A DNA stretch of 64,000 nt from Catenibacterium mitsuokai (GTDB lineage Bacteria; Bacillota_I; Bacilli_A; Erysipelotrichales; Coprobacillaceae). Made by a program: the position numbers and the translations under genes. The notes below the pieces were generated by a model, which was not told where the DNA came from, ran no database searches, and saw only the letters and a program-made list of their open reading frames with translations. This document shows, one piece after another, positions 33,479-42,534 of the stretch (the stretch's first letter is position 1; the number at the start of each line of letters is the position of its first letter). The stretch spans positions 648,001-712,000 of the forward strand of contig NZ_CP102271.1 in assembly GCF_025148785.1 (NCBI RefSeq), in the 5' to 3' direction.

Positions 33479-34260
33479 TGATTACAATTAAGGATGAACG
33501 TGAAATTGACCTAATGAGACATGCTGGTCATGTTGTAGGTTTAGTTCATCAGGAACTCGCTAAATGGCTTAAACCGGGTTTAACAACAGAACAGGTATCT
33601 GATTTCTGTGAGAAGATTATAAGAAAGAATGGTTGTACACCATCTTTCTTAAATCTTTATAATTTTCCTGGTGCTGTTTGCACGTCTGTAAATGATGTTG
33701 TCGTTCATGGCATTCCTAACGGTTATGTATTGAAGGATGGAGATATTATCTCTGTAGATGTTGGTGCATGCTGGAAAGGATATCATGGAGATTCTGCGTG
33801 GACATTTGCGATTGGCAATGTGTCTCCCCAGGCTAAACATCTTATGGAAGTATGTGAACAGTCGCTTTATGCTGGTTTAGAACAAGTTAAACCAGGTAAT
33901 AGAGTTTCTGACATTTCACATGCTGTTCAGACTTACCTTGAAAGTCATGGCTGCTCAACGCCTAGAGACTATACAGGACATGGCATTGGCACAGAGGTTC
34001 ATGAAGATCCTAGCATTCCTAACTGGGGTGAACCAGGCAGAGGACCAAAACTAAGAAAAGGTATGTGTATAGCAGTTGAACCTATGGCGCATTTAGGCAA
34101 AGCCGAGGTTAAAGTAATGAGTGACGATTGGACAGTGAAGACTGCGGATCATTCATTAGCTGCGCATTATGAACATACTGTAGCTATCACCGATGATGGC
34201 TATGAAATCATGACAAAGGTACATAAGGAGTTGATCGATTTTGGCAAAGAAGAAAGATGA
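33478..34260 (+). CDS. map: Methionine aminopeptidase, type I
   Basis: This metallo-enzyme removes the initiator Met from new proteins. The 260-residue product has the pita-bread fold residues: His in VVHGIPNG, two Asp in [15 protein letters not shown], His in [10 protein letters not shown] and Glu in AVEPMAH. It lacks an N-terminal SH3-binding zinc extension, so it is type Ia. It overlaps adk by one base, and its last 20 bases overlap infA. Confidence 0.96.
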   Translation: MITIKDEREIDLMRHAGHVVGLVHQELAKWLKPGLTTEQVSDFCEKIIRKNGCTPSFLNLYNFPGAVCTSVNDVVVHGIPNGYVLKDGDIISVDVGACWKGYHGDSAWTFAIGNVSPQAKHLMEVCEQSLYAGLEQVKPGNRVSDISHAVQTYLESHGCSTPRDYTGHGIGTEVHEDPSIPNWGEPGRGPKLRKGMCIAVEPMAHLGKAEVKVMSDDWTVKTADHSLAAHYEHTVAITDDGYEIMTKVHKELIDFGKEER

Positions 34261-34465
34261 CGTAATTGAAGTCCAGGCTACGGTCGTAGAAACATTACCA
34301 AACGCAATGTTTAAAGTCCAGCTGGATAATGGAGTAGTTATTTTAGCTCACGTTTCTGGTAAAATCCGTATGAATTACATTCGCATTTTACCAGGGGACA
34401 AAGTAACAGTAGAAATTTCTCCATATGATTTAACACGTGGGCGAATCACATTTAGACACAAATAG
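34241..34465 (+). CDS. infA: Translation initiation factor IF-1
   Basis: IF-1 binds the ribosomal A site during initiation. The 74-residue OB-fold protein includes the segments [34 protein letters not shown] and [13 protein letters not shown]. The start is TTG 34241, inside the map 3' end, with AAGGAG (34225-34230) at 10 nt. Rare start codons for both adk and infA are notable in this operon. Confidence 0.95.
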   Translation: MAKKKDDVIEVQATVVETLPNAMFKVQLDNGVVILAHVSGKIRMNYIRILPGDKVTVEISPYDLTRGRITFRHK

Positions 34466-34491
34466 ATCTTCCCAAAGGAGGCAGACACAAG

Positions 34492-34605
34492 ATGAAAGTA
34501 AGACCATCTGTAAAACCAATCTGCGATAAGTGCAGAGTTATCAAGCGTAAGGGTAGAGTAATGGTAATCTGTGAAAACCCAAAGCATAAACAGAGACAAG
34601 GTTAA
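34492..34605 (+). CDS. rpmJ: 50S ribosomal protein L36
   Basis: This tiny protein of 37 residues begins [14 protein letters not shown] and binds zinc through two Cys in CDKC, one in VICENP and a His in [16 protein letters not shown] lies upstream. It is in the normal place between infA and rpsM. Confidence 0.97.
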   Translation: MKVRPSVKPICDKCRVIKRKGRVMVICENPKHKQRQG

Positions 34606-34630
34606 TTATTTTTAGGAGGAACAATAGACA

Positions 34631-34996
34631 ATGGCTCGTATAGCTGGTATTGATATCCCACGCGATAAGCGTGTGGTAGTTTCTTTAACTTATATCTATG
34701 GTATTGGTCCAACAACAGCTAAGAAAATCTTAGCAGCTGCTGGCGTTTCTGAAGATGTTAGAGTAAAGGATCTTACAGAAGAAGAAGAAACAAAAATTCG
34801 TAAAGAAGTTGAACATATTAAAACTGAAGGTGACCTTCGTAGAGAAACTCAGTTAAACATTAAGAGATTAATGGAAATTGGTTGCTACAGAGGGCTTCGC
34901 CATCGTAGAGGACTTCCAGTACGTGGACAGAGAACTAAGACTAACGCTAGAACGCGTAAAGGTAAAGCTACTCCAATTGCTGGAAAGAAGAAGTAG
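34631..34996 (+). CDS. rpsM: 30S ribosomal protein S13
   Basis: S13 bridges the subunits at the 30S head. The 121-residue protein starts [16 protein letters not shown] and ends with the conserved [20 protein letters not shown] and a Lys-rich tail. TTAGGAGG precedes the start. Confidence 0.98.
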   Translation: MARIAGIDIPRDKRVVVSLTYIYGIGPTTAKKILAAAGVSEDVRVKDLTEEEETKIRKEVEHIKTEGDLRRETQLNIKRLMEIGCYRGLRHRRGLPVRGQRTKTNARTRKGKATPIAGKKK

Positions 34997-35011
34997 TAGG
35001 AGGCAGAACAA

Positions 35012-35401
35012 ATGGCAAAACAAGTTGTACGTGGTAAAAAACGTGTAAAGAAGAATATAGCAAAAGGTATTGCTCATGTTCATTCAACATTCAACAATAC
35101 AATCGTAACAGTTGCTGATGAACACGGTAACGTTATTAGCTGGTCAAGCGCTGGTGCTCTTGGATTCAAAGGTTCAAGAAAATCTACTCCATATGCTGCT
35201 CAGATGGCTGCTGAAGCTGCTGCAAAGGCATCTATGGATCATGGTATGAAATCTGTTGAAGTATGTGTAAAAGGTCCTGGTCCAGGACGTGAAGCTGCTG
35301 TTAGAGCTCTTTCAGCTGCTGGTTTAGAAGTAACTGCAATCACTGACGTTACTCCAATCCCACATAACGGATGTCGTCCACCAAAACGTCCTCGTGGATA
35401 A
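35012..35401 (+). CDS. rpsK: 30S ribosomal protein S11
   Basis: S11 lies on the 30S platform. The 129-residue product has [13 protein letters not shown], the [14 protein letters not shown] segment and the C-terminal [22 protein letters not shown] follows the rpsM stop directly. Confidence 0.98.
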   Translation: MAKQVVRGKKRVKKNIAKGIAHVHSTFNNTIVTVADEHGNVISWSSAGALGFKGSRKSTPYAAQMAAEAAAKASMDHGMKSVEVCVKGPGPGREAAVRALSAAGLEVTAITDVTPIPHNGCRPPKRPRG

Positions 35402-35454
35402 TTTGATATATATTACTTTTATATAAAATAAATATCTCAAAGAGGAGGGAAACA

Positions 35455-36399
35455 ATGCAAAAGTTTGAAAAAGCAAATTTCACTGTTGATACATACAATG
35501 AAGATGAAAATTATGGTAAGTTTATCATCGAACCTTTAGAAAGAGGTTTTGGTACTACTTTAGGTAACTCTTTAAGAAGAGTATTATTATCATCTATGCC
35601 AGGTGCTGCAGTATTTGCAGTAAAAATCAATGGCGCTATTCATGAATTCTCAGCAGTTGATGGTGTCTTAGAAGACGTTACAGCTATTATCTTGAATATT
35701 AAGAAATTAGTATTTGAATTAGATTCAGATGAAGATGTAACAATGGTTATTGATGTAACTGGTCCAGCTACAGTAACTGGTGCAGATATTCAATGTCCTT
35801 CTGAAGTTAAGATGATTTCTAATGATTTAGTAATTGCTCATGTTGCTGAAGGTCAGCATTTCTATATGGAAATGTATGCTCATAAAGACAGAGGTTACAT
35901 GAGTGCAGATCAGAACAAGAAATACGTTAATACTATTGGCGTAATTCCAACTGATTCTATCTTCTCTCCTGTTGTAAATGTGGCATATTTAGTTGAACCA
36001 ACTCGTGTTGGTCAGTCAGCAAAATATGATCAGTTAACTATGGAGATTACAACTGATGGTTCAATCAAACCTCATGAAGTTCTTGCAATTGCTGCAAAAG
36101 TATTAGTTGAACATTTAAATATGTTCGTTGAATTAACTGATCAGGCAATGAATATGGACGTTATGAGTGAAGTACAGCAAGACACAGGTAACAAGGTTCT
36201 TGATATGACTATTGAAGAACTTGACCTTTCTGTACGTTCATACAACTGCTTAAAGAGAGCAGGAATTCAGACTGTTCAAGAATTAGCTTCAAAGACTGAA
36301 GACGATATGATCAAGGTTCGTAACCTTGGTAAGAAGTCTTTAAAAGAAGTTAAAGAAAAATTAAATGAATTAGGTCTTGGTTTTAAACCAATGGACTAA
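35455..36399 (+). CDS. rpoA: RNA polymerase alpha subunit
   Basis: Alpha nucleates RNA polymerase assembly, and its C-terminal domain binds UP elements. The 314-residue protein has the N-terminal [17 protein letters not shown] assembly motif and the C-terminal domain with [17 protein letters not shown] and [15 protein letters not shown] (residues about 240-305). A GAGGAGGG site precedes ATG 35455. Confidence 0.98.
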   Translation: MQKFEKANFTVDTYNEDENYGKFIIEPLERGFGTTLGNSLRRVLLSSMPGAAVFAVKINGAIHEFSAVDGVLEDVTAIILNIKKLVFELDSDEDVTMVIDVTGPATVTGADIQCPSEVKMISNDLVIAHVAEGQHFYMEMYAHKDRGYMSADQNKKYVNTIGVIPTDSIFSPVVNVAYLVEPTRVGQSAKYDQLTMEITTDGSIKPHEVLAIAAKVLVEHLNMFVELTDQAMNMDVMSEVQQDTGNKVLDMTIEELDLSVRSYNCLKRAGIQTVQELASKTEDDMIKVRNLGKKSLKEVKEKLNELGLGFKPMD

Positions 36400-36420
36400 G
36401 TTTGTGGAAGGAGTACACTA

Positions 36421-36783
36421 ATGGCAAACAATAGAAAATTAGGCCGTGTATCTAGTCATAGAAAAGCTATGTTACGTAACTTAGCTACTGATGTAATCAT
36501 GCATGGTAAGATTGAAACAACTGCTACTCGTGCTAAAGAAGTTCGTAAAGTAGTTGATAAATTAATCACTCTTGGTATTAGAGGAGATCTTCATGCAAGA
36601 AGACAGGCTGCTGCTATTCTTCAGAATGTAGTAGATCCAGCAACTGGAAAGACTGCTGTACAGGTTCTATTTGATGATGTTGCACCTAAGTTCAAAGGTA
36701 AGAACGGTGGTTATACTAGAGTTATCAAAACTTATAACCGTAAAGGTGACAATGCCCCAATGGCAATCATCGGATTATTCTAA
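36421..36783 (+). CDS. rplQ: 50S ribosomal protein L17
   Basis: L17 is a globular 50S protein. The 120-residue product starts [18 protein letters not shown] and has the [13 protein letters not shown] and GGYTRVIKT segments. It is the last gene of the ribosomal super-operon, closed by a strong terminator. In many Firmicutes the ECF transporter genes would follow here. Confidence 0.98.
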   Translation: MANNRKLGRVSSHRKAMLRNLATDVIMHGKIETTATRAKEVRKVVDKLITLGIRGDLHARRQAAAILQNVVDPATGKTAVQVLFDDVAPKFKGKNGGYTRVIKTYNRKGDNAPMAIIGLF

Positions 36784-36791
36784 TCACTAAG

Positions 36792-36816
36792 CCCCTATGA
36801 AATCATAGGGGTTTTT
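36792..36816 (+). terminator. Terminator of the S10-spc-alpha operon
   Basis: CCCCTATGA (36792-36800) pairs with TCATAGGGG (36803-36811), followed by five T residues. Confidence 0.9.
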
Positions 36817-36828
36817 ATTTTCCTCTAT

Positions 36829-36850
36829 TTTGTAAATGATATTCACAAAT
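36829..36850 (+). promoter_or_regulatory. Operator-like box, copy 1, upstream of the small-protein genes
   Basis: The pattern TTTGT-N7-ATTCACAAAT, an interrupted inverted repeat, occurs here. It occurs again with identical spacing at 37748-37769, upstream of the third paralogue. Confidence 0.5.
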
Positions 36851-36906
36851 TCCAAAAATGTAAGTGCTTTTCTTTGTTAACTGGGTTTAAAGTACTCTTT
36901 AAATCA

Positions 36907-36935
36907 TTGTTTAAAATTGTTCATAAGACTATGAT
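36907..36935 (+). promoter_or_regulatory. Promoter of the first two small-protein genes
   Basis: TTGTTT (36907-36912), a 17-bp spacer and TATGAT (36930-36935) precede the AGGAGG of the first gene. Confidence 0.6.
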
Positions 36936-36966
36936 GAACTCGTAAAGAAAAGAGGAGGAAGCAATT

Positions 36967-37317
36967 ATGAATATAGATGTTAAAAAGATTTTAGATCAGG
37001 CAAAGGAATCATATGATCGTTATTTCAAGGATGCACCAAAATTACCAGAAAACCCTGGACAGAATGTAGTTTTTGATAAAGAAAAGATGAAAGAAATCAT
37101 CAATAAAAAAGTGAATCAGCTTGAAGGACATGTCAATAACTTAAATACACTTAAGAAAGAACTTGAAGGTGAATCTGCAAAGGTTCTTAATAACACATTC
37201 CCTAAAGATAAAGAGGAATATACTAAGAAAACTGTAAATCAGATGTTAATGGATTATGAAGAAGAAAGAAAAAGAATTGATGATTTAGAAAAGAAAATCA
37301 ATGAAATCAAGAAATAA
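36967..37317 (+). CDS. Small helical protein of unknown function, paralogue 1
   Basis: I do not recognise this family. The 116-residue protein is highly charged (Lys/Glu-rich), has no signal peptide or membrane segment and is almost certainly helical. It shares with the next two genes the N-terminal motif AKESYDRYFKDAP, a central NQLEGHVNNLNTLKKEL and a C-terminal YEEERKRIDDLEKKI coiled-coil stretch. AGAGGAGG precedes ATG 36967. It is transcribed with paralogue 2. The genes sit between rplQ and the ECF transporter genes, a place normally without insertions. Confidence 0.8.
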   Translation: MNIDVKKILDQAKESYDRYFKDAPKLPENPGQNVVFDKEKMKEIINKKVNQLEGHVNNLNTLKKELEGESAKVLNNTFPKDKEEYTKKTVNQMLMDYEEERKRIDDLEKKINEIKK

Positions 37318-37331
37318 TGGAGGAAATAAAT

Positions 37332-37676
37332 ATGGATACTAACAAAATTATTGAAAAAGCAAAAGAATCTTATGATCGTTACTTTAAAGATGCACCAGTT
37401 TTTCCAGAAAATCATGAACAAGATGTAGTTTGTAATGCAGAAGAAATCGAAAAAGTCATTGAAAAAAAGAAAGCTCAATTAGATGGTCATGTAGAAAACC
37501 TCAATGAATTAAAGAAAGAAATCGAAGTTACAGCAACTGATAAATTAAATAAGACATTTTCTGAAGATGCTGCTGAATATGCAAAGAAAGCTGTTAATCA
37601 GATGTTGGCTGATTATGAAGAAGAGAATAACAGAATTTTAGATTTAAAGAAAAAATTAGCTTCACTTAAGAAATAA
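37332..37676 (+). CDS. Small helical protein of unknown function, paralogue 2
   Basis: This 114-residue protein is a close paralogue of its neighbour, with AKESYDRYFKDAPVFPEN near the start, KKAQLDGHVENLNELKKEI in the middle and YEEENNRILDLKKKL at the end. The DNA is also similar, so the duplication looks recent. An in-frame ATG at 37317 touches the previous stop, but GGAGG (37319-37323) points to ATG 37332. A terminator overlaps the stop. There is no membrane segment or known motif. Confidence 0.8.
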   Translation: MDTNKIIEKAKESYDRYFKDAPVFPENHEQDVVCNAEEIEKVIEKKKAQLDGHVENLNELKKEIEVTATDKLNKTFSEDAAEYAKKAVNQMLADYEEENNRILDLKKKLASLKK

Positions 37677-37702
37677 TACCAGATGAATTCTGGTATTTTT
37701 TT
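37676..37702 (+). terminator. Terminator after small-protein paralogue 2
   Basis: ATACCAG (37676-37682) pairs with CTGGTAT (37690-37696), followed by T residues. Confidence 0.75.
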
Positions 37703-37747
37703 ATACCTAAATTTCATTCACACAATTTCACATTGTAAGGGAATTCA

Positions 37748-37769
37748 TTTGTGTATGTTATTCACAAAT
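37748..37769 (+). promoter_or_regulatory. Operator-like box, copy 2, upstream of small-protein paralogue 3
   Basis: This has TTTGT-N7-ATTCACAAAT as at 36829-36850. Here it is part of a perfect 8-bp inverted repeat, CATTTGTG/CACAAATG (37746-37753 with 37763-37770), 11 bp before the -35 box. A second shared stretch, ATTCACACAATTTCACAT at 37716, resembles 36841-36864. Confidence 0.5.
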
Positions 37770-37781
37770 GAAAAAATATTG

Positions 37782-37810
37782 TTGTATTCAATTAAATTCT
37801 TGATTATTAT
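37782..37810 (+). promoter_or_regulatory. Promoter of small-protein paralogue 3
   Basis: TTGTAT (37782-37787), a 17-bp spacer and TATTAT (37805-37810). Confidence 0.6.
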
Positions 37811-37843
37811 ACAACTGTAATCGGAAAGGGGGGAGTCAATAGT

Positions 37844-38368
37844 ATGAAATCAAACATAAAAAGCCTTCAGCAAGCTTCTTATACAAAATCCACTGACCTT
37901 CGACAAGTCAGCAAAAAGCGTCCAAAACCTTCAGCAAATCAAACTCCCACCTCCGATCACTATAATATATCTCTGCATATATTATCCACTCAGTTGAAGT
38001 GTGATGATAAAGATGAGCTTTATAAGAAGGCTATTAGTAGAGCAAAAGATTCATTCAATCGTTATTTTAATGATCAAGAACATTTAAAAGACATTGATAA
38101 AAATAACGATATACTTATAAATGTAGAAAATCTAGAGAAAACATATGATAAAAAGAAGAATCAATTAATGGGGCATATGGAAAATCTAGAAGCAATAAAA
38201 AAAGAACTAACTGAACGTGCTAAAAACAGCATAGGACATTACTTCTCAAAAGAGAAAAATCAATATTATATGGATGAAGTCGATGATCTTTATTCCAACT
38301 ATCAAGAAGAACAAAGACGATTGAAAGAATTTAAACAAAAGATAGAAGACTTAAAGAAAACAGCCTAA
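37844..38368 (+). CDS. Small helical protein of unknown function, paralogue 3 with N-terminal extension
   Basis: This 174-residue protein repeats the family pattern from residue 63 on: SRAKDSFNRYFND, KKKNQLMGHMENLEAIKKEL and YQEEQRRLKEFKQKI. The first 55 or so residues are an extension rich in Ser, Lys, Gln, Pro and Thr with no hydrophobic core, probably disordered, and its codon use looks less optimised than that of the neighbours. AAAGGGGGGAG precedes ATG 37844. It has its own promoter, preceded by the operator-like box shared with paralogue 1. Function unknown. Confidence 0.75.
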   Translation: MKSNIKSLQQASYTKSTDLRQVSKKRPKPSANQTPTSDHYNISLHILSTQLKCDDKDELYKKAISRAKDSFNRYFNDQEHLKDIDKNNDILINVENLEKTYDKKKNQLMGHMENLEAIKKELTERAKNSIGHYFSKEKNQYYMDEVDDLYSNYQEEQRRLKEFKQKIEDLKKTA

Positions 38369-38388
38369 AAGCTGTTTTCTTTGCGTTT
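38356..38388 (+). terminator. Terminator after small-protein paralogue 3
   Basis: GAAAACAGC (38356-38364) pairs with GCTGTTTTC (38371-38379). The stem overlaps the stop codon, and the downstream T-run is interrupted by GCG. Confidence 0.6.
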
Positions 38389-38409
38389 TAGACCTCTTTT
38401 CTCTATAAT
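38381..38409 (+). promoter_or_regulatory. Promoter of the first RpiR-type regulator
   Basis: TTGCGT (38381-38386), a 17-bp spacer and TATAAT (38404-38409), overlapping the tail of the preceding terminator. Confidence 0.65.
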
Positions 38410-38430
38410 GAGCGATAGAGGTGAAATAAT

Positions 38431-39309
38431 ATGATCATTCATCAAATTGAACAAACACACTTCAGTGACTCTGAAGCGCTCATTATTCAGTTTATTCTAA
38501 ATAGGGGAATGGATATAAAAAACATGACCACTAAAGAAATTGCTGAAGCCACTTTCACAAGTCCTTCACTATTAGTACGTATTGCGAAGAAAATGGGTTA
38601 TGCAGGCTGGAATCAGTTTAAAAAAGCATTCTTAGAAGAATTAGAATATATGTATGCTTCTCAGGATATTGATGCGTCTATTCCATTTCTTATCAGTGAC
38701 GACATTTCTGTTATATCTAATAATATTTTTAAATTACACGAAGAAACAATAGAAGATACAAAACATTTAATGAAACATGATGATCTCATGAACGCATTAA
38801 AACTCTTAAGAGACGCTAAGTATATAGATATTTATACACGCCCTAATAAACAGCATCTTGCCCAATCATTTGCTCAGAAGATGTATTCTATCCAGAAACG
38901 AGTAGACACTGTTATGATCTCTGGAAATGACATGATGCAGGCTTCTATGAGCGGTCCTGACCATTGTGCTATTATTATCTCTTATTCTGGAGAAACAACT
39001 CATATACTACATCTTGCGAAAAAACTAAAGAGTAAACATACACCGATCATTGCGATTACAAGTATCTCTAAAAGTACACTTGTTAATTTATCCGATGTCA
39101 GTTTGAGAATTTCATCAAGAGAAATGCTGAATACAAAGATTGGAGACTTTGCATCCACTGAATCTATTACCTGTATTTTAGATATTCTCTATGGCTGCTA
39201 TTTCTCACTCAACTATAAAGAGAATCTTAACTATAAATTAAGCATTGCCGGGGAAATAGATGACCAGTATTCAGAATATGAATATATTGATGAAACGAAA
39301 ATAAAATGA
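38431..39309 (+). CDS. MurR/RpiR-family transcriptional regulator
   Basis: This 292-residue protein has the family layout: an N-terminal helix-turn-helix of the HTH_6 type (residues about 1-77, with TSPSLLVRIAKKMGYAGW as the recognition region) and a C-terminal SIS sugar-phosphate isomerase domain (about 125-260, with IISYSGETTHILHLAKKL). Members sense phosphosugars and control sugar or amino-sugar genes. No sugar genes lie next to it; the neighbours are the small paralogues and the ECF genes. GAGGTG lies upstream of ATG 38431. Targets unknown. Confidence 0.85.
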   Translation: MIIHQIEQTHFSDSEALIIQFILNRGMDIKNMTTKEIAEATFTSPSLLVRIAKKMGYAGWNQFKKAFLEELEYMYASQDIDASIPFLISDDISVISNNIFKLHEETIEDTKHLMKHDDLMNALKLLRDAKYIDIYTRPNKQHLAQSFAQKMYSIQKRVDTVMISGNDMMQASMSGPDHCAIIISYSGETTHILHLAKKLKSKHTPIIAITSISKSTLVNLSDVSLRISSREMLNTKIGDFASTESITCILDILYGCYFSLNYKENLNYKLSIAGEIDDQYSEYEYIDETKIK

Positions 39310-39349
39310 TACACTTAGGACACGTGTTTTAATAATTAGGAGGCTAACC

Positions 39350-40180
39350 ATGGTTAATGCTGTAGACATAAATAATTTGAGTTTTGAGTACGAAGAAGGT
39401 GCCAAAACGATAGATCATATTTCTTTTTCTGTACCTAAAGGCAGCTATACAGTTGTATTAGGTCATAATGGTTCTGGTAAAAGTACGATTGCAAAGTTAA
39501 TTATTGGTTTACTCGAACCTAAAACAGGAGACATCACAGTTGATGGAATTCATTTAGATGAAGAACATCTTTATGATGTCAGAGAAAAAGTAGGTATTGT
39601 ATTCCAAAATCCTGATAACCAGTTTATTGGTTCAACAGTTAGAGATGATATCGCTTTTGGATTAGAGAACCTATGTGTTCCTACAGAAGATATGGAAGAT
39701 ATCATCCAGACTTATGCCAAAAAAGTCAACATGATTGAATTCCTTGATCATGAACCTACTAAACTTTCAGGAGGACAGAAGCAGCGTGTTGCAATTGCAG
39801 GAATACTTGCAATGCATCCATCTATTATTATTTTAGATGAAGCAACAAGTATGCTTGATCCTCGTGGTAAGATTGAAATCAATAACCTTGTTCATGAACT
39901 CAACAAAACTCAGAATATGACAATTCTCTCTATCACGCACGATATTGAAGAAGCAGCTCTTTCTGATCATGTGGTTCTATTAGACAATGGTCATATCATT
40001 GATGAAGGTACACCTGAGAAAGTATTAACTCAAAAAGAAGAGTTAGAACGTATTGGCCTTGACGTACCATTTGCATATAAGATTTCTAAAAAACTTCATG
40101 ATTCAGGTTATCCAATCAAACCTATCATAAACAAAGAAAAGCTGGTGAAAGAATTATGTCAATTGAATTTAAAAAAGTAA
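39350..40180 (+). CDS. ecfA1: ECF transporter ATPase EcfA1
   Basis: This is one of the two ATPases that power energy-coupling-factor vitamin and metal-ion uptake through exchangeable S components. The 276-residue protein has Walker A GHNGSGKST, Q-loop GIVFQNPDNQF, the signature LSGGQKQR and Walker B IIILDEATSMLDP, followed by an SITHD H-loop. AGGAGG precedes ATG 39350. It overlaps ecfA2 by 25 nt. No S component is adjacent, which is typical of group II ECF systems. Confidence 0.95.
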   Translation: MVNAVDINNLSFEYEEGAKTIDHISFSVPKGSYTVVLGHNGSGKSTIAKLIIGLLEPKTGDITVDGIHLDEEHLYDVREKVGIVFQNPDNQFIGSTVRDDIAFGLENLCVPTEDMEDIIQTYAKKVNMIEFLDHEPTKLSGGQKQRVAIAGILAMHPSIIILDEATSMLDPRGKIEINNLVHELNKTQNMTILSITHDIEEAALSDHVVLLDNGHIIDEGTPEKVLTQKEELERIGLDVPFAYKISKKLHDSGYPIKPIINKEKLVKELCQLNLKK

Positions 40181-41007
40181 ATTATATATATGGAGAAAAT
40201 ACGCCATTTTCATATATCGCATTAAAAGATGTTTCTCTAAAAATTCCTCAGGGTTCTTTTACAGCTCTGATTGGTCATACAGGAAGTGGTAAATCAACAT
40301 TGATTCAGCATATCAATGCCTTACTTCTTCCATCAAATGGTGAAGTAGATATTGATGAATTTGTGATTCGTGCTGGAGAAAAACCTGAAGTTCTAAAACC
40401 ACTAAGAAAAAAAGCAGGATTAGTCTTCCAGTTTCCAGAATATCAGTTATTCGAAGAAACAATCGAAAAAGATATCATCTTCGGGCCAATGAACTTCGGT
40501 ATGTCTGAAGAAGACGCCAAAGAACGTGCACATAAGGTATTGAATCTTGTTGGCTTAGATGAAAGTTATCTTGAAAGATCCCCATTTGAATTATCAGGTG
40601 GACAAAAAAGAAGGGTGGCTATTGCAGGTATACTTGCAATGGAGCCAGATATTCTTGTACTAGATGAACCAACAGCGGGCTTAGATCCACAAGGCGCTAA
40701 AGAAATGCTGGAACTATTCAAGAAATTCCAGGAAAGTGGTAAGACAGTTATCATGGTCTCTCATGATATGAACCATGTCTTAAAATATTGCGATCATGTT
40801 GTTGTCATGAATCATGGTGAAGTAGAACGTTATTGTGGGGTTGATGAACTCTTTAGTGAAAGAGACTATCTTGAATCAATGAGCATCGATTTACCTGTTA
40901 TTACTGATTTCATTCAGGAACTCAATATGGGAGGTTTCCATATCAACCCATCTATCAAAGATATAGATGAATTAGTTAACGCAATAGGAGGAGAATACAA
41001 TGGATAG
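40156..41007 (+). CDS. ecfA2: ECF transporter ATPase EcfA2
   Basis: This second ATPase of the ECF module has 283 residues with Walker A GHTGSGKST, the signature LSGGQKRR, Walker B ILVLDEPTAGLDP and MVSHDMNHV. It differs from EcfA1 in the Q-loop context (GLVFQFPEYQLF), as in other EcfA2 proteins. It overlaps ecfA1 at its start and ecfT at its end by 8 nt. Confidence 0.95.
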   Translation: MSIEFKKVNYIYGENTPFSYIALKDVSLKIPQGSFTALIGHTGSGKSTLIQHINALLLPSNGEVDIDEFVIRAGEKPEVLKPLRKKAGLVFQFPEYQLFEETIEKDIIFGPMNFGMSEEDAKERAHKVLNLVGLDESYLERSPFELSGGQKRRVAIAGILAMEPDILVLDEPTAGLDPQGAKEMLELFKKFQESGKTVIMVSHDMNHVLKYCDHVVVMNHGEVERYCGVDELFSERDYLESMSIDLPVITDFIQELNMGGFHINPSIKDIDELVNAIGGEYNG

Positions 41008-41800
41008 TATGATTATTGGACGTTATCTTCCTCTTAACTCTTTTATACATAAAAGAGATCCACGTTTAAAAATAGGTCTTCTTTTATTATTCTTAATAGC
41101 TGTTTTCTTTGATGCAGGCTTTATCGGCTACGGTATCTTAGCTGCTTATGTCATTCTCTGCCTGATTCTTTCTAAAATTTCATTTAAGGATGTTATGAAG
41201 GCAATGAAACCAATGATTGTTATGATGTTATTCCTTGCCCTATTCAATCTCTTATTCTTGAATACAGGTTCTGTTGTATGTACTCTAGGACCCGTTAAAA
41301 TCTATTCTGGCGCCTTAAAGCAGACTGCCTACATTCTGATTCGTCTAGTCTTGATTATCTCTATGACAACTCTTCTAACAGCCTGTACAAAGCCATTAGA
41401 CTTAACACTTGGTTTAGAAAAACTCTTTGGTCCACTCAAGAAGGTTGGTTTTCCAACTCATGAAATCGCAATGATGATTTCTATCGCTTTACGTTTCATT
41501 CCTACACTATTAGAAGAAACACAAAGAATCATGAAAGCACAGGCCTCTAGAGGTGTTGATTTCCAGGAAGGTACATTTAAAGAGAAGGTATCAGCCATTG
41601 TCTCTTTAATTATTCCATTATTCATCTCTGCATTTATGCGTGCAGATGATCTCGCAAACGCTATGGAAAGTAGAAACTATAACCCAGAAGCAACAAGAAC
41701 ACGTTACCATCAGGTGAAGTGGAATTTAGGTGATACACTTTCTCTTGTTTTCTCACTTGTTGTCATTTCGAGTGTTATAGCTTTGAGTTTTATACTATGA
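41000..41800 (+). CDS. ecfT: ECF transporter transmembrane component EcfT
   Basis: This is the membrane scaffold that couples EcfA1/EcfA2 to S components. The 266-residue protein has about five to six hydrophobic segments and two cytoplasmic coupling-helix motifs, of which QASRGVDFQ carries the conserved Ala-Arg-Gly. AGGAGGAG is inside the end of ecfA2. It ends in ATGA overlap with truA. Confidence 0.94.
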   Translation: MDSMIIGRYLPLNSFIHKRDPRLKIGLLLLFLIAVFFDAGFIGYGILAAYVILCLILSKISFKDVMKAMKPMIVMMLFLALFNLLFLNTGSVVCTLGPVKIYSGALKQTAYILIRLVLIISMTTLLTACTKPLDLTLGLEKLFGPLKKVGFPTHEIAMMISIALRFIPTLLEETQRIMKAQASRGVDFQEGTFKEKVSAIVSLIIPLFISAFMRADDLANAMESRNYNPEATRTRYHQVKWNLGDTLSLVFSLVVISSVIALSFIL

Positions 41801-42534
41801 GAATAAAATGTATTGTGACTTATGATGGCACACACTTCTATGGCTGGCAGATTCAGCCAGATAAACGGACAGTACAGGAAGAAATACAAAAAGCCATTTA
41901 TAAGATCACTCATGAAGAAGTCACAATTCATTCATCAGGAAGAACAGATGCAGGTGTCCATGCTGTAGGCCAGGTATTCCATTTTGATATCAATAAAGAA
42001 ATACCTGAAAAACAATGGATCCGTGCTTTAAACAATTTCCTCCCTGATGATATCTATATCAAGGATTCATTCATAGTTGATGAATCTTTTCATGCACGCT
42101 ATAGTGCAAAGAAGAAAGAATATCGTTATCTTGTTTCTACAAAACCTTATAATCCAATAGAGAGACTCTATGTCTATCAGCACAATCGTTCATTAGATAT
42201 AGAAGCTATGAGGGAGTGTGCAAAGATCTTTTTAGGAGAACATGATTTTGCCTCATTTTGTGTCTTTAATGGTTTAGGAGATACAATCCGTGTTATAGAA
42301 ACAATTGATATACAAGAAAAAGACGGTATTGTAACAATGCGATTTATTGGGAATGGATTCCGTCGTTACATGGTACGTCTTATAACAGGCGCACTTATAC
42401 AAGTAGGATCCCACTGGCGTACAAAGGAATTTGTAGAAGACCTGCTTAACTCAAAGGGAAAGAAGAAATGTTTATTTAAGGCAAAGCCAGAAGGCCTTTA
42501 TTTACAGGAAGTTTATTATGAAGAAAATGATTAA
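41797..42534 (+). CDS. truA: tRNA pseudouridine(38-40) synthase
   Basis: TruA modifies uridines 38-40 in the anticodon arm. The 245-residue enzyme has the YDGTHFYGWQIQP start, the catalytic Asp in SSGRTDAGVHA, ARYSAKKKEYRY and the C-terminal FRRYMVRLITGALI. It overlaps ecfT by 4 nt and the next gene by 17 nt, so it is translated as part of the ECF operon. Confidence 0.95.
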   Translation: MRIKCIVTYDGTHFYGWQIQPDKRTVQEEIQKAIYKITHEEVTIHSSGRTDAGVHAVGQVFHFDINKEIPEKQWIRALNNFLPDDIYIKDSFIVDESFHARYSAKKKEYRYLVSTKPYNPIERLYVYQHNRSLDIEAMRECAKIFLGEHDFASFCVFNGLGDTIRVIETIDIQEKDGIVTMRFIGNGFRRYMVRLITGALIQVGSHWRTKEFVEDLLNSKGKKKCLFKAKPEGLYLQEVYYEEND

